A stretch of DNA of 64,000 nt from Nocardioides caeni. GTDB taxonomy: Bacteria; Actinomycetota; Actinomycetes; Propionibacteriales; Nocardioidaceae. Under the pieces are notes generated by a model that was not told where the DNA came from, searched no databases, and saw nothing but the letters and a program-made list of their open reading frames with translations. Positions within the stretch are counted from its first letter, which is position 1, and each line of letters begins with the position of its first letter. Of the stretch, positions 16,629-25,662 are shown piece after piece. A program made the translations under genes and the position numbers. The stretch spans positions 625,851 through 689,850 of the forward strand of contig NZ_STGW01000001.1 of assembly GCF_004912195.1 (NCBI RefSeq). Direction: 5' to 3'.

Positions 16629-17663
16629 ATGCGCGCGCCCGTGCTCGTGCTGCTCGTCGCCGCGCTGACGGCGCTGCTCGGCCTGCCGTCGACGGCCGAG
16701 GCCGACGCGGCGCCCACGGCCACGTCTGCCTCGACGTCCGAGCACCTGCGGATCATGCTCCTCGGCGACTCCGTCACCCAGGGCGCCACGGGCGACTGGA
16801 CCTGGCGCTACCGGCTCTGGCAGCACCTGCGCGACGACGGCGTCGCCTTCGACCTCGTCGGGCCCCGCGCCGACCTCCACGACAGCGTGACCGACCACGG
16901 CGGTTCCACCGCCTACGCCGACCCGGCCTTCGACCGCGACCACGCGGCGCGGTGGGGGATGTGGGCCGGATTTCTCGACGTCCCGGTCGCCGACCTCATG
17001 GCCGATCACGATCCCGACGTCCTCGTCGTCATGCTGGGTGTCAACGACGTGCTCTTCCAGCGGCCCGTTCCCGACGTCGTGGACAGCCTGAGGGGCATCG
17101 TCGCGACCGCCCGGTCGGCGAGGCCGGACGTTCGGGTCGTGCTCGCCGAGGCGACGCAGACCTGGTTCGCAGGTGTCCCCGAGCTCAACGCGGGCATCGC
17201 GGCGCTCACGACGGAGCTCGACAGCGCGTCCTCGCCGGTCGAGCTCGCCGACGCCGCGACGGACTACACGATCGAGCGCACGCGGGACGGCTCGCACCCC
17301 GACGCCGAGGGCGAGCGGTTGATCGCCGACCGCATCGCGCGGGCCCTGGCGCGCCTCGGCATCGGGTCCGACCCCGTCCCGCCGCCTGTCCCGGCGCTGA
17401 CCGCGCCCGGCAACGTTCGTGCGGTCGCCGGGCTGCGCTGCGCCCGGATGGCCTGGTCACGCGTCCCGGGGGCAGCGTCCTACCAGGTGCTGCGCTGGGA
17501 CGGGAGGCGCTGGAGGCTCGCCGCGCGTCCGACCGTCCAGCGGGCGACCCTGACCCGGCTCCCGGTGGCGCGGGTCTGGCGGCTGCGGGTGCGCGCGGTG
17601 CGACCCGGCGAGGTCGGCCCGCCCCGTGCCGTCCGCGTCGTACGTCGCACCGGCCGGTGCTGA
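16629..17663 (+). CDS. Secreted SGNH/GDSL hydrolase with a C-terminal Fn3-like domain
   Basis: A 344-residue exported protein. A signal peptide (RAPVLVLLVAALTALLGL, cleavage near AEADAA) leads into an SGNH hydrolase domain. It has block I LLGDSVTQG with the Ser nucleophile, block III MLGVNDVL, and block V DGSHPDAEG with the catalytic Asp/His pair. From about residue 250 a fibronectin-III-like module follows (APGNVRAVAG, ASYQVLRWDGRRW). It probably hydrolyses esters in wall or extracellular carbohydrates. The ATG at 16629 is preferred because AGGAGG at 16616-16621 lies seven bases upstream. A TAGCCT hexamer at 16597-16602 is a likely -10. Confidence 0.9.
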   Translation: MRAPVLVLLVAALTALLGLPSTAEADAAPTATSASTSEHLRIMLLGDSVTQGATGDWTWRYRLWQHLRDDGVAFDLVGPRADLHDSVTDHGGSTAYADPAFDRDHAARWGMWAGFLDVPVADLMADHDPDVLVVMLGVNDVLFQRPVPDVVDSLRGIVATARSARPDVRVVLAEATQTWFAGVPELNAGIAALTTELDSASSPVELADAATDYTIERTRDGSHPDAEGERLIADRIARALARLGIGSDPVPPPVPALTAPGNVRAVAGLRCARMAWSRVPGAASYQVLRWDGRRWRLAARPTVQRATLTRLPVARVWRLRVRAVRPGEVGPPRAVRVVRRTGRC

Positions 17664-17678
17664 GCCCGACGACACCAG

Positions 17679-17684
17679 TAGGGT
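17679..17684 (+). promoter_or_regulatory. -10 box of coaE
   Basis: TAGGGT lies seven bases before the coaE ATG, with no Shine-Dalgarno between them. Confidence 0.6.
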
Positions 17685-17691
17685 CCGCGTC

Positions 17692-18282
17692 ATGCGCGTG
17701 GGACTGACCGGGGGGATCGCCTCGGGGAAGAGCACGGTGGCCTCGATCCTGAGGGAGCTGGGCGCCGTCGTCATCGATGCCGACCAGATCGCCCGTGAGG
17801 TCGTCGCCCGCGGCACGCCCGGCCTGGCCGCCGTGGTGGAGGCGTTCGGCCCCGAGCTGCTGACCCCCGAGGGAGACCTCGACCGTCCGCGGATGGGCCA
17901 GCTCGTCTTCGGAGACGACGAGCAGCGCCGCCGGCTCGAGGCGATCGTCCATCCCCTCGTCTTCGAGCGCTACCTCGAGCTCGAGACGGCGGCGCCGGCC
18001 GACGGTCTGGTGGTCCACGACATCCCGCTCCTCGTCGAGACCGGCCGCCCGGGCGAGTTCGACGCCGTGATCGTCGTCGACGTCCCCGAGGAGACCCAGG
18101 TCGAGCGGATGGTCGGCGACCGCGGGATGGCGGAGGAGGACGCCCGCGCCCGCATCGCGGCCCAGGCGACCCGTGAGCAGCGCCGCGCCGTCGCCACCCA
18201 CCTCATCGACAACACCGGAACGCTCGAAGACCTCCGTCAGCGTGTGACGGAGGTCTTCGAGGAGCTGACTGCCGGGGACTAG
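17692..18282 (+). CDS. coaE: Dephospho-CoA kinase
   Basis: A 196-residue P-loop kinase that phosphorylates dephospho-CoA on the 3'-hydroxyl of ribose, the last step of CoA synthesis. The Walker A motif GGIASGKST is at residues 7-15, followed by IDADQIAREVV with the catalytic Asp, and by HPLVFERYLELE, DIPLLVET and QATREQRRAVATHLIDN, all typical of CoaE. Length is normal for a single-domain CoaE without the extra C-terminal domain of mycobacterial forms. The ATG at 17692 follows a leaderless-type -10 box. The 3' end of the gene contains a perfect 16-pair hairpin. Confidence 0.96.
   Translation: MRVGLTGGIASGKSTVASILRELGAVVIDADQIAREVVARGTPGLAAVVEAFGPELLTPEGDLDRPRMGQLVFGDDEQRRRLEAIVHPLVFERYLELETAAPADGLVVHDIPLLVETGRPGEFDAVIVVDVPEETQVERMVGDRGMAEEDARARIAAQATREQRRAVATHLIDNTGTLEDLRQRVTEVFEELTAGD
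18224..18260. terminator. 16-bp perfect hairpin inside the 3' end of coaE
   Basis: Arms 18224-18239 and 18245-18260 are exactly complementary, with the loop GCGTG. The hairpin ends 22 bases before the coaE stop, between coaE and the convergent sigma factor gene. It has no T-run, so termination is only inferred from its position and strength. Confidence 0.45.
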
Positions 18283-18301
18283 CAGCCAGAGGTCGTGCAG
18301 G

Positions 18302-19279
18302 TCAGGCGGCTGAGCCCGACGCCAGGTCGGGGTCGCCGAGCCGCCGCAGCTTCTGCAGCGCCTCCCGCTCCAGCTGGCGCACCCGCTCGGCCGAGATGCC
18401 GTGCTTGACGCCGATGTCGGCGAGCTTGTGCTGCCGGCCGTCGGTGAGGCCGTAGCGGGACCGGATGATGTCGGCGGCCCGCTCGTCGAGCTGGTCGACG
18501 AGGTTGTTGAGCCGGTCGCGGGCCTCCACGTCCAGCACCGTCAGGTCGGGACCGGGCGCGGTCTCCTGGGCCATCAGGTCGCCCAGCGAGGTGTCGCCGT
18601 CCTCGTCGACCGGGGTGTCGAGGCTGACGTGCTCACGACCCCACGCCATCAGGTCGAGCACGCGGTCGACCTCGATGCCGAGCTCGGCGGCGATCTCCTC
18701 CGGCTCCGGGTCGCGGCCCAGCTGCCGCTCGAGGGTACGACGGGCGCCACCCACCTGGTTGAGCTCCTCGACCACGTGGACGGGGAGCCGCACGACCCGC
18801 GCCTGCTGCGCGATGCCGCGGGTGATGGCCTGGCGGACCCACCAGGTGGCGTAGGTGGAGAACTTGTAGCCCTTCGCGTAGTCGAACTTCTCGACCGCGC
18901 GGATCAGGCCGGTGTTGCCCTCCTGGATCAGGTCGAGCATCGGCATCTGGGCCCGACCGTACTTGCGGGCGATGGAGACGACCAGACGCAGGTTGGCGTT
19001 GATGAACTCCTGGGTGGCCGCGCGGCCCTCCTCGGCGATCCATTCGAGCTCGGCCTGCGTGGCCTGCTTGGGGGCGCCACCCTTGCGGCGTCCGACCCGG
19101 CCCTCGGCGAGGAGGTGCTCCGCGAGGAGCCCTGCCTCGATCGCCTTGGCGAGCTCGACCTCCCGGGCAGCATCGAGCAGCGGCGTCCGGGCGATCTCGT
19201 CGAGGTAGAGGCCGACGCTGTCGCGACCCTCGATCTCGCGGCCGGTGTTGCGTGTCCTCTTCGCAGTTGCGGTAGCCAT
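18302..19279 (-). CDS. Sigma-70 family RNA polymerase sigma factor (group 2, SigB/HrdB-like)
   Basis: A 325-residue sigma factor. Region 1.2 (DSVGLYLDEIARTPLL) is followed by region 2 (NLRLVVSIARKYGRAQMPMLDLIQEGNTG; the -10-recognition helix is in YKFSTYATWWVRQAITRGI), region 3 (RLPVHVVEELNQV) and region 4 (LADIGVKHGISAERVRQLEREAL). It lacks the long acidic region 1.1 of the primary sigma factor, so a group 2 stress or stationary-phase factor is likeliest. The ATG at 19279 has a near-perfect Shine-Dalgarno, AAGGAGGGA, eight bases upstream. It is convergent with coaE. Confidence 0.93.
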   Translation of the reverse strand: MATATAKRTRNTGREIEGRDSVGLYLDEIARTPLLDAAREVELAKAIEAGLLAEHLLAEGRVGRRKGGAPKQATQAELEWIAEEGRAATQEFINANLRLVVSIARKYGRAQMPMLDLIQEGNTGLIRAVEKFDYAKGYKFSTYATWWVRQAITRGIAQQARVVRLPVHVVEELNQVGGARRTLERQLGRDPEPEEIAAELGIEVDRVLDLMAWGREHVSLDTPVDEDGDTSLGDLMAQETAPGPDLTVLDVEARDRLNNLVDQLDERAADIIRSRYGLTDGRQHKLADIGVKHGISAERVRQLEREALQKLRRLGDPDLASGSAA

Positions 19280-19436
19280 CGCGTCCCTCCTTGCCGTCGT
19301 GCGGTGTGGACATCCGCACGTGTGTTCCCAACACCGGTGTCGGGCCGGGGATTCCCCGGACCACGGTGTCGCTCTACCCGCAATGACGTATGGCACGCGG
19401 GGGAAGTTGCATGCAGGGACGAATCTCAGGGAGTTC

Positions 19437-21650
19437 TCATGAACCTTCGGCACCCGGGGCGGCGCCCCGGCTGGTCAGCGGCTCGGCGTCGGCGAGACCG
19501 AGGCGCTCGAGGATCCATGCCAGGGAGAAGGCCCGGTCCTCCCACGCGCGGTAGCGGCCGGAGACCCCACCGTGGCCCGCGGACATCTCCGTGCGCAGCA
19601 GCACGTCGGCCTGCGGCGCCCGGTCCCGGAGCCGCGCCACCCACTTCGCGGGCTCGACATAGAGCACCCGGGTGTCGTTGAGGGACGTCTCGACCAGCAT
19701 CGGGGGGTAGGGGCGGTCGGCGACGTTCTCGTAGGGCGCGTAGCCGGCGATCCGGTCGTAGGCGACCGGGTCGTCGCTCGGGTTGCCCCACTCGTCGTAC
19801 TCGGGGACGGTGAGGGGCAGGCTCGCGTCGAGCATCGTGGTCAGGGTGTCCACGAACGGCACCTCGGCCACGAACCCTCCGAACGCCTCCGGAGCCTGGT
19901 TGGCGACGGCCCCGATGAGCAGGCCGCCGGCGCTGCCGCCCTCGCCCACGATCCGGTCGGCCGTGGTCCAGCCGCTGGCCACCAGGTGGCGGGCGGCGGC
20001 GATGAAGTCGTCGAAGGTGTGCTGCTTGTGGGCGAGCTTGCCGTCGTCGTACCAGTGGCGTCCCATCTCCCCACCACCGCGGACGTGCGCGATCGCGAAC
20101 GCCGCGCCGCGGTCGAGCACGGAGAGCCGGGCGACCGCGAAGTAGGGGTCGATCGAGGCCTCGTAGGCGCCGTAGCCGTAGAGGTGGACCGGCACCGGCC
20201 GGTCACCGGCCGGGCCGCGCACGCCCTTGCGGACCACGAGGGAGATCGGGACCTCCACGCCGTCGACCGACGGTGCCCACAGGCGGTGCTCCTCGTAGTC
20301 GTCCTGGTCGTAGCCGCCGAGCACGGGCGCCTGCTTGCGCAGCACCTGCTCGCCGGTCGCGAGGTCGTGGTCGTAGACGGCGGACGGGCGGCTCAGGCTG
20401 GTCATTCCGACGCGGATCGTCGGCTGCTCCCAGGCGGGGTTGCCGCCGGAACCGACCGAGGCGAGCTCGCCGGGGAAGTCGACGAAGCGGTCGCCGACGA
20501 CGGGGGAGTGGGGGTCGTCGCCGAGCGTCAGGACCCGCACGCGGGTGCTGCCCTGGCTGCGCTGGTGGACGACGAGGTGGCCGGCGAAGGCGTCGACGTC
20601 CTCGAGCCGGACGTCGGGGTCGTGCGCGAGCAGCGGGCGCCAGTCGGCGGGCGGGGTGGGCGCGGCGGGTGCGATCGCGAGCTCGAACTCGGGGCCGGTC
20701 GCGTTGTGCAGCACGAGCAGCAGGTCGGTGCCGCCGACGACGGCGTGCTCGAGGGAGTACTCGACGCCGTCGGTGCGGGTGGCGAAGCAGACCGGCGTCC
20801 CGCTGGGGTCGTCGGCGTCGAGGAGGTGGAACTCCGAGGTGGTCTTGGAGCTCGCGGCGATCACCACGTAGCGCTGGCTGCGGGTCTTGCCGACGCCCAC
20901 GAAGTAGCGGCCGTCGGGTTCGTGGAAGACCAGCTCGTCCTCCGCCTGGGTCGTGCCGAGCCGGTGGCGCCACACCTTGTCCGGACGCCAGGCCTCGTCG
21001 ACGGTCGTGTAGTAGAAGTGGTCGGCCTCCCCGGACGCCGACACGGCGCCCCAGGTCACACCGCCGAGGACGTCGGTCAGCTCGTCGGCCAGCAGCTCGC
21101 GGGTGCGCAGGTCGAGGACCCGCACCGTGTAGCGCTCGTCGCCGACGACATCGGTGGCATAGGCGAGCAGGTGGTCGTCGGGGCTGACGGCCGACCCGCC
21201 CAGCGAGAAGAAGTCGTGGCCCTCGGCCAGGGCGTCCAGGTCGAGCAGGACCTCCTCGCCGGGGAGTGCCGGCTGGTCGGGCTGCGCGTCCGCGGCGGGC
21301 TGCGGGGGAGTCCAGTCGGCCGGGTCCGCGACCGGGACGCGGCAGCTGGCGCCGTACTGCCGGCCCTCGAAGGAGCGGCCGTAGTACCAGTGGCCGCGAA
21401 CGCGGGTCGGGACCGACAGGTCGGTCTCCAGCGTGCGGGCCTTGATCTCCTCGAAGATGCGCCCGCGCAGCTCGGCCAGGTGCGCGGTGCGGGCCTTCGT
21501 CCAGGCGTTCTCGGCCTCGAGGTGGGCGAGCACGTCGGGCGACTCCTTGTCGCGCAGCCACTCGTACTCGTCGGTGCGCTCCCGCCCGTGGTGGGTCGTG
21601 GTGACGGGGCGCTGCTCCGCGCGGGGCGGTCGGGACTGCTCGACGGACAT
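19437..21650 (-). CDS. ptrB: S9-family serine peptidase, oligopeptidase B type
   Basis: A 737-residue prolyl-oligopeptidase-family enzyme with an N-terminal seven-bladed propeller (about 75-430) and a C-terminal alpha/beta-hydrolase. The catalytic Ser sits in EGGSAGGLL, the Asp in LNDTRVLYVEPAKW and the His in SAGHGGVSGRYR. The motif YGYGAYE is characteristic of the family. Oligopeptidase B cuts short peptides after basic residues in the cytosol; no signal peptide is present. The -10 box before its ATG begins with the TAG stop of dinB, which ends 10 bases upstream. Confidence 0.94.
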   Translation of the reverse strand: MSVEQSRPPRAEQRPVTTTHHGRERTDEYEWLRDKESPDVLAHLEAENAWTKARTAHLAELRGRIFEEIKARTLETDLSVPTRVRGHWYYGRSFEGRQYGASCRVPVADPADWTPPQPAADAQPDQPALPGEEVLLDLDALAEGHDFFSLGGSAVSPDDHLLAYATDVVGDERYTVRVLDLRTRELLADELTDVLGGVTWGAVSASGEADHFYYTTVDEAWRPDKVWRHRLGTTQAEDELVFHEPDGRYFVGVGKTRSQRYVVIAASSKTTSEFHLLDADDPSGTPVCFATRTDGVEYSLEHAVVGGTDLLLVLHNATGPEFELAIAPAAPTPPADWRPLLAHDPDVRLEDVDAFAGHLVVHQRSQGSTRVRVLTLGDDPHSPVVGDRFVDFPGELASVGSGGNPAWEQPTIRVGMTSLSRPSAVYDHDLATGEQVLRKQAPVLGGYDQDDYEEHRLWAPSVDGVEVPISLVVRKGVRGPAGDRPVPVHLYGYGAYEASIDPYFAVARLSVLDRGAAFAIAHVRGGGEMGRHWYDDGKLAHKQHTFDDFIAAARHLVASGWTTADRIVGEGGSAGGLLIGAVANQAPEAFGGFVAEVPFVDTLTTMLDASLPLTVPEYDEWGNPSDDPVAYDRIAGYAPYENVADRPYPPMLVETSLNDTRVLYVEPAKWVARLRDRAPQADVLLRTEMSAGHGGVSGRYRAWEDRAFSLAWILERLGLADAEPLTSRGAAPGAEGS

Positions 21651-21656
21651 GCGTGA

Positions 21657-21662
21657 ACGCTA
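21657..21662 (-). promoter_or_regulatory. -10 box of ptrB, overlapping the dinB stop codon
   Basis: On the minus strand TAGCGT lies six bases before the ptrB ATG. Its TAG (21662-21660) is the dinB stop codon. Confidence 0.6.
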
Positions 21663-23039
21663 CTGGGGCTCCGGTGGGTCCTCGACGGGTGGGCGCCAGC
21701 GCTGCAGGGCGGGATCGTCCGCGGGGAAGGAGCGGACCGGTCCGGGCGGGGTCTCGGCCGTCTCGAAGCGGACCGTCACCACGCCGCGGCCCGCGCCCCA
21801 CACCCAGCCGCGGCCGTGCTCGTCGTGGACGACGTCCATGCCGGGCGACCACGTCGTGCCCCGGGGGCGGGCGCCGGCCTGCTCCAGCTCGAGCAGCTCC
21901 GGCAGGTCCGGCTGTCCGGGGTCGGTGTCGGCCGCGTCGGCGTCCTCGGTCTCGGAGGCGGTCGCGAACAGGTCCTCCTGCACCCAGTCCGCGAGCCCGG
22001 AGACCCCGACGCCCAGCAGCCTGACCCCACCGGACGTGTCGAGGTCGGCGAGCAGCGCCCGGGCGAGGCGCGCGATGGTCGCCGCGTCCTCGGTCGGCGC
22101 GGGCAGGGTGGAGGACCGGCTGAGGGTGGTGAAGTCATACATCCGGACCTTCAGCGACACCGTGCGACCGGACAGGCCGTTGGCCTTCATCCGGCGCGCG
22201 ACCTCGCCGGCCTGCCGCACCACGATCGCCTCCATCTGGCGACGGTCGGTGAGGTCGTGCTCATAGGTGCCCTCGACGCTCACCGACTTCGTCTCCCGAT
22301 CCGGTACGACGGCCCGGTCGTCCTCCGCGCGAGCGAGCTGGTGCAGCGCCTGACCCAGCGACCGGCCCACCTGCTGGACGAGCTCCTCCTCGCTGACGCG
22401 GGCGAGCTCGGCCACGGTGTGGAGCCCGGCGCGCCGCAGCCGTTCGACGGTGGCGGGGCCGACGCCGGGGATGACGGAGACGTGCATCGGGTGGAGCAGG
22501 GCGGTCTCCGTGCCCGGGGCGACGACCACGAGCCCGTCGGGCTTGCGGAGGTCGCTGGCGATCTTGGCGAGGAACTTCGACGACGCGATGCCCACCGAGG
22601 CGGTGAGGCCGCCGGTGACCTCGCGGACCCGGGTGCGCAGGTCCTCCGCGAACGCGGTCACGGTCGGCACCTCGAGGTCGGGCAGCCCGGCCTGCTCGAG
22701 GTCGACGAACGCCTCGTCGAGCGACAGCGGCTCGACGAGCGGGGACACCGAGCGGAGCAGCGTCATCACTGCCTGGCTGGTCGCCCGATAGGCCTCGAAG
22801 CGACCCGACAGATAGGCGGCGTTGGGACATCGGGCCCGTGCCTCCCGGGTCGACATGGCTGAGCGGACGCCGAAGACCCGGGCCTCGTAGGAGGCCGTCG
22901 AGACGACGCCGCGCCCGCCGGTGCCGCCGACGACCACCGGCTTGCCACGCAGCGACGGCTTGTCGCGCTGCTCGACCGCGGCGAAGAAGGCATCGAGGTC
23001 CAGATGGAGGACCGAGGCCTGGGCGCGCACGCGCGTCAC
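21660..23039 (-). CDS. dinB: DNA polymerase IV (Y-family translesion polymerase)
   Basis: A 459-residue Y-family polymerase. The catalytic carboxylates are visible: D14 in LHLDLDAFFAAVEQ, and D108-E109 in SLDEAFVDLE. The little-finger domain contains ETKSVSVEGTYEHDL. About 90 extra C-terminal residues (from about 370) carry an acidic stretch and a segment GRGWVWGAGRGVVTVRFET, which is usual in actinobacterial DinB. A canonical beta-clamp-binding peptide may lie in DWVQEDLFA. It bypasses DNA lesions with low fidelity. The GTG at 23039 gives MTRVRAQASVLHLD. I see no LexA box upstream. Confidence 0.94.
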   Translation of the reverse strand: MTRVRAQASVLHLDLDAFFAAVEQRDKPSLRGKPVVVGGTGGRGVVSTASYEARVFGVRSAMSTREARARCPNAAYLSGRFEAYRATSQAVMTLLRSVSPLVEPLSLDEAFVDLEQAGLPDLEVPTVTAFAEDLRTRVREVTGGLTASVGIASSKFLAKIASDLRKPDGLVVVAPGTETALLHPMHVSVIPGVGPATVERLRRAGLHTVAELARVSEEELVQQVGRSLGQALHQLARAEDDRAVVPDRETKSVSVEGTYEHDLTDRRQMEAIVVRQAGEVARRMKANGLSGRTVSLKVRMYDFTTLSRSSTLPAPTEDAATIARLARALLADLDTSGGVRLLGVGVSGLADWVQEDLFATASETEDADAADTDPGQPDLPELLELEQAGARPRGTTWSPGMDVVHDEHGRGWVWGAGRGVVTVRFETAETPPGPVRSFPADDPALQRWRPPVEDPPEPQ

Positions 23040-23162
23040 GTTAGTCGTCGCACGTCACCCGACCGACCACGTCCCTTCCACAGCCCGTCGGGTCCGCTCC
23101 TCCCGCCACAGGCCGACGCGACGCCGGTGCTCTCCGTCCGTCCCCGAGGCCATGGTCGAGCC

Positions 23163-24177
23163 ATGACCTCCACCCGCGACCCCGCCACCACCTCCATGAC
23201 CGCCCGCTGCCCCGAGGACCTGGTGGCCATGGTGCCCTCGGTGCTCGGCTTCTGGCCCGGCGACGACGACATCGTGATCATGACCTTCGGTGCCGACCGG
23301 CCCTTCCACGGCCGCACCGACCTCCCTCCGCGCGCCGCGCAGTCGCGCGCCGTGCTGACCGGACTGGAGGAGGTGCTGCTCGGTCCGGCGCGTGAGCACG
23401 GTGCCCGGGCCGTGGTGCTCGTCTACTACGGCGCCGACCCGGCCGCGATCCGTCCCGTCCACGACACGCTGCGGCGCGGCTGCCGTCGCTCGGGGATCGC
23501 GGTCGTCACGGCGCTGCACGTCGACGGCGAGCGCTTCCGTGAGCTCGACGCAGGGGCCGGGTGGGGGCTTCGTGGACTTCGACGTGTCCTGCCATCCCTT
23601 CGTCGTCGAGGCGCTCGTCAGCGGGCGGCTGCGCCACACCAGCCGAGCCGACCTCGTCGCCTCGGTGCAGCCGGACCCCGTCGCCGTCGCCCGCTGCGCG
23701 TCAGATCTGTCGCGTCAGGAGTGGACGCCGGGCGATCCGACCGACCCACGCTGGCTGCTGAGGGAGGGGACCTGGGCTCGCCACCTGGTCGGCGGGTGCG
23801 TGGCGCGGGGAGAGCTGCCCGACCCTGTCGATCTCGCGCGGCTGGTGAGCGGGATGCGCTCGGTCCGGATCCGCGACGCGGCCTGGTCGCTGATCAGCCC
23901 CGAGACCGCGCTCGACCAGGTCGCCTTCTGGAGAGCGCTGGTGCGACAGGTGCCGGACCACTACCTCCCAGCGCCCGCGATCCTGCTCGGCTGGGCCGCG
24001 TGGCAGGCCGGTGACGGCGCTCTCGCCTGGGTGGCGGTCGACCGCTGCGTGGGTGTCGACCCGCACTACGCCTTGGCCGAGGCGTTGGGCTCGATCCTGC
24101 AGCGCGCGGTGCCACCGGAGTCGTGGGAGCCGGGCTTCGACTGGACGATCGGGTTGCCGTCAGAGGGACTCCTCTAG
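23163..24177 (+). pseudogene. DUF4192 protein gene interrupted by a frameshift
   Basis: The first frame from the ATG at 23163 encodes a DUF4192 N-terminus (CPEDLVAMVPSVLGFWPGDD, RAVVLVYYGADPA, ALHVDGERFRELD). The similarity then jumps by one base, in a G-rich stretch around 23550-23568, to a second frame. That frame continues as GGGFVDFDVSCHPFVVEALVSG, IRDAAWSLISPETAL and LLGWAAWQAGDGALAWVAVDR, ending at 24175-24177. Read together the two frames give about 337 residues, a normal length for the family, whose function is unknown. One extra base relative to an intact gene explains it. It may be a true mutation, an assembly error in a homopolymer, or rarely programmed frameshifting. Confidence 0.82.
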
Positions 24178-24180
24178 GCT
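24175..24180 (+). promoter_or_regulatory. -10 box of the glutamate-cysteine ligase gene, overlapping a stop codon
   Basis: TAGGCT lies six bases before the ATG at 24187. Its TAG is also the stop of the DUF4192 gene. Confidence 0.6.
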
Positions 24181-24186
24181 GCCTGC

Positions 24187-25662
24187 ATGGGCGATGAGGT
24201 CGCTGAGCAGGAGTTCACTCCGGCGGACCGCACCCGCTACCGCGAGAAGGTGCGCCGCTGCCTCGACGTGTTCGAACGGATGCTGCGCGAGTCGGCGTTC
24301 GACACCGACGACCCGTGGACCGGCATCGAGGTCGAGCTCAATCTCGTCGACGGCGCCGGTGATCCGGCCCTGCGCAACGACGAGGTGCTGTCGGCGATCG
24401 CCGACCCCGACTTCCAGACCGAGCTGGGCCAGTTCAACATCGAGCTCAACCTGCCGCCCGGCCCGCTGTCCGGTGGCGGGCTGACCGCCTGCGAGACCAC
24501 GCTGCGCGAGAGCCTCAACGCGGCGGAGGAGCGGGCGGCGCGGATCGGGGCCCACCAGGTGATGATCGGCATCCTGCCGACCCTGCGATCCGAGCACCTC
24601 ACCGACGAGGCGATCAGCGCCAACCCTCGCTACCGGCTGCTCAGCGAGCAGATCCTCGGTGCTCGCGGCGAGGACATCGCCATCGACATCCAGGGCGTCG
24701 ACCGGCTGCGCACCACGGTCGACACGATCATGCCCGAGGCGGCCTGCACCAGCACCCAGTTCCACGTCCAGGTCAGTCCCGACCGGTTCGCGGCCTATTG
24801 GAACGCCGCGCAGGCGATCGCCGGGGTGCAGGTGGCGCTGGCCGCGAATGCGCCGTACCTCCTCGGCAAGCAGCTGTGGGCCGAGACCAGGATCCCCCTC
24901 TTCGAGCAGGCGACCGACACCCGCAGCGAGGAGCTGAAGGTGCAGGGGGTGCGTCCTCGCGTGTGGTTCGGCGAGCGGTGGATCACGTCGGTCTTCGACC
25001 TGTTCGAGGAGAACGTGCGCTACTTCCCCGCGCTGCTCCCGGTCATCGACGAGGAGGACCCGCTGACCGTGCTCGAGGCGGGCGGCACCCCCAACCTCTC
25101 CGAGCTGCGCCTGCACAACGGCACCATCTATCGCTGGAACCGTCCCGTCTATGACATCGCCGGCGGCCTTCCCCACCTCCGCGTGGAGAACCGGATCCTC
25201 GCTGCCGGGCCGACCGTGGTCGACACGGTCGCCAATGCCGCCTTCTTCTTCGGGCTCGTGCGGCGCCTGGCCGAGCAGGACCGGCCGCTGTGGTCGCAGA
25301 TGTCGTTCAGCGCGGCCGAGGAGAACTTCCATGCCGCGGCCCGCGACGGCATCGCCGCGGAGGTCTACTGGCCGGCGGTCGGCCGGGTTCGGGTGACCGA
25401 GCTCGTGCTGCGCCGCCTGCTGCCGCTGGCCCGGGAAGGGCTCGCGTCCTGGGGCGTCGACGCCGACGAGATCGAGCACTACCTCGGCATCATCGAGCAG
25501 CGCTGCCTGCTGGAGACCAACGGCGCCGAGTGGTTCGTCCGGAGGATGCGGGATCACGAGGGCCTCGAGCGCTATGACGCGCTCCGCGCGGTCCTCGCCG
25601 ACTATCGCGAGCGCATGCACGACGGGGCACCGGTGCACACCTGGGACGGTCAGTCCGGCTGA
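24187..25662 (+). CDS. Glutamate-cysteine ligase family protein (GCS2)
   Basis: A 491-residue protein of the GCS2 family. Early motifs WTGIEVELNLVDG and LGQFNIELNLPP carry the acidic metal ligands of the ATP/glutamate site. TSTQFHVQVSPDRF, WAETRIPLFEQATD and the late LRVENRILAAGPTVVD complete the ATP-grasp-like core. Such enzymes ligate glutamate to cysteine or another amine. In actinobacteria they may serve ergothioneine-type synthesis or an unassigned ligase role, since mycothiol replaces glutathione. No ergothioneine genes (egtB-E) are nearby, so egtA is not assigned. The ATG follows a -10 box without a Shine-Dalgarno. Confidence 0.87.
   Translation: MGDEVAEQEFTPADRTRYREKVRRCLDVFERMLRESAFDTDDPWTGIEVELNLVDGAGDPALRNDEVLSAIADPDFQTELGQFNIELNLPPGPLSGGGLTACETTLRESLNAAEERAARIGAHQVMIGILPTLRSEHLTDEAISANPRYRLLSEQILGARGEDIAIDIQGVDRLRTTVDTIMPEAACTSTQFHVQVSPDRFAAYWNAAQAIAGVQVALAANAPYLLGKQLWAETRIPLFEQATDTRSEELKVQGVRPRVWFGERWITSVFDLFEENVRYFPALLPVIDEEDPLTVLEAGGTPNLSELRLHNGTIYRWNRPVYDIAGGLPHLRVENRILAAGPTVVDTVANAAFFFGLVRRLAEQDRPLWSQMSFSAAEENFHAAARDGIAAEVYWPAVGRVRVTELVLRRLLPLAREGLASWGVDADEIEHYLGIIEQRCLLETNGAEWFVRRMRDHEGLERYDALRAVLADYRERMHDGAPVHTWDGQSG

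Noticed and set aside
18302..19279. Principal sigma factor SigA
   Set aside because: The protein is too short and lacks the acidic region 1.1, so a group 2 (SigB-like) factor fits better.
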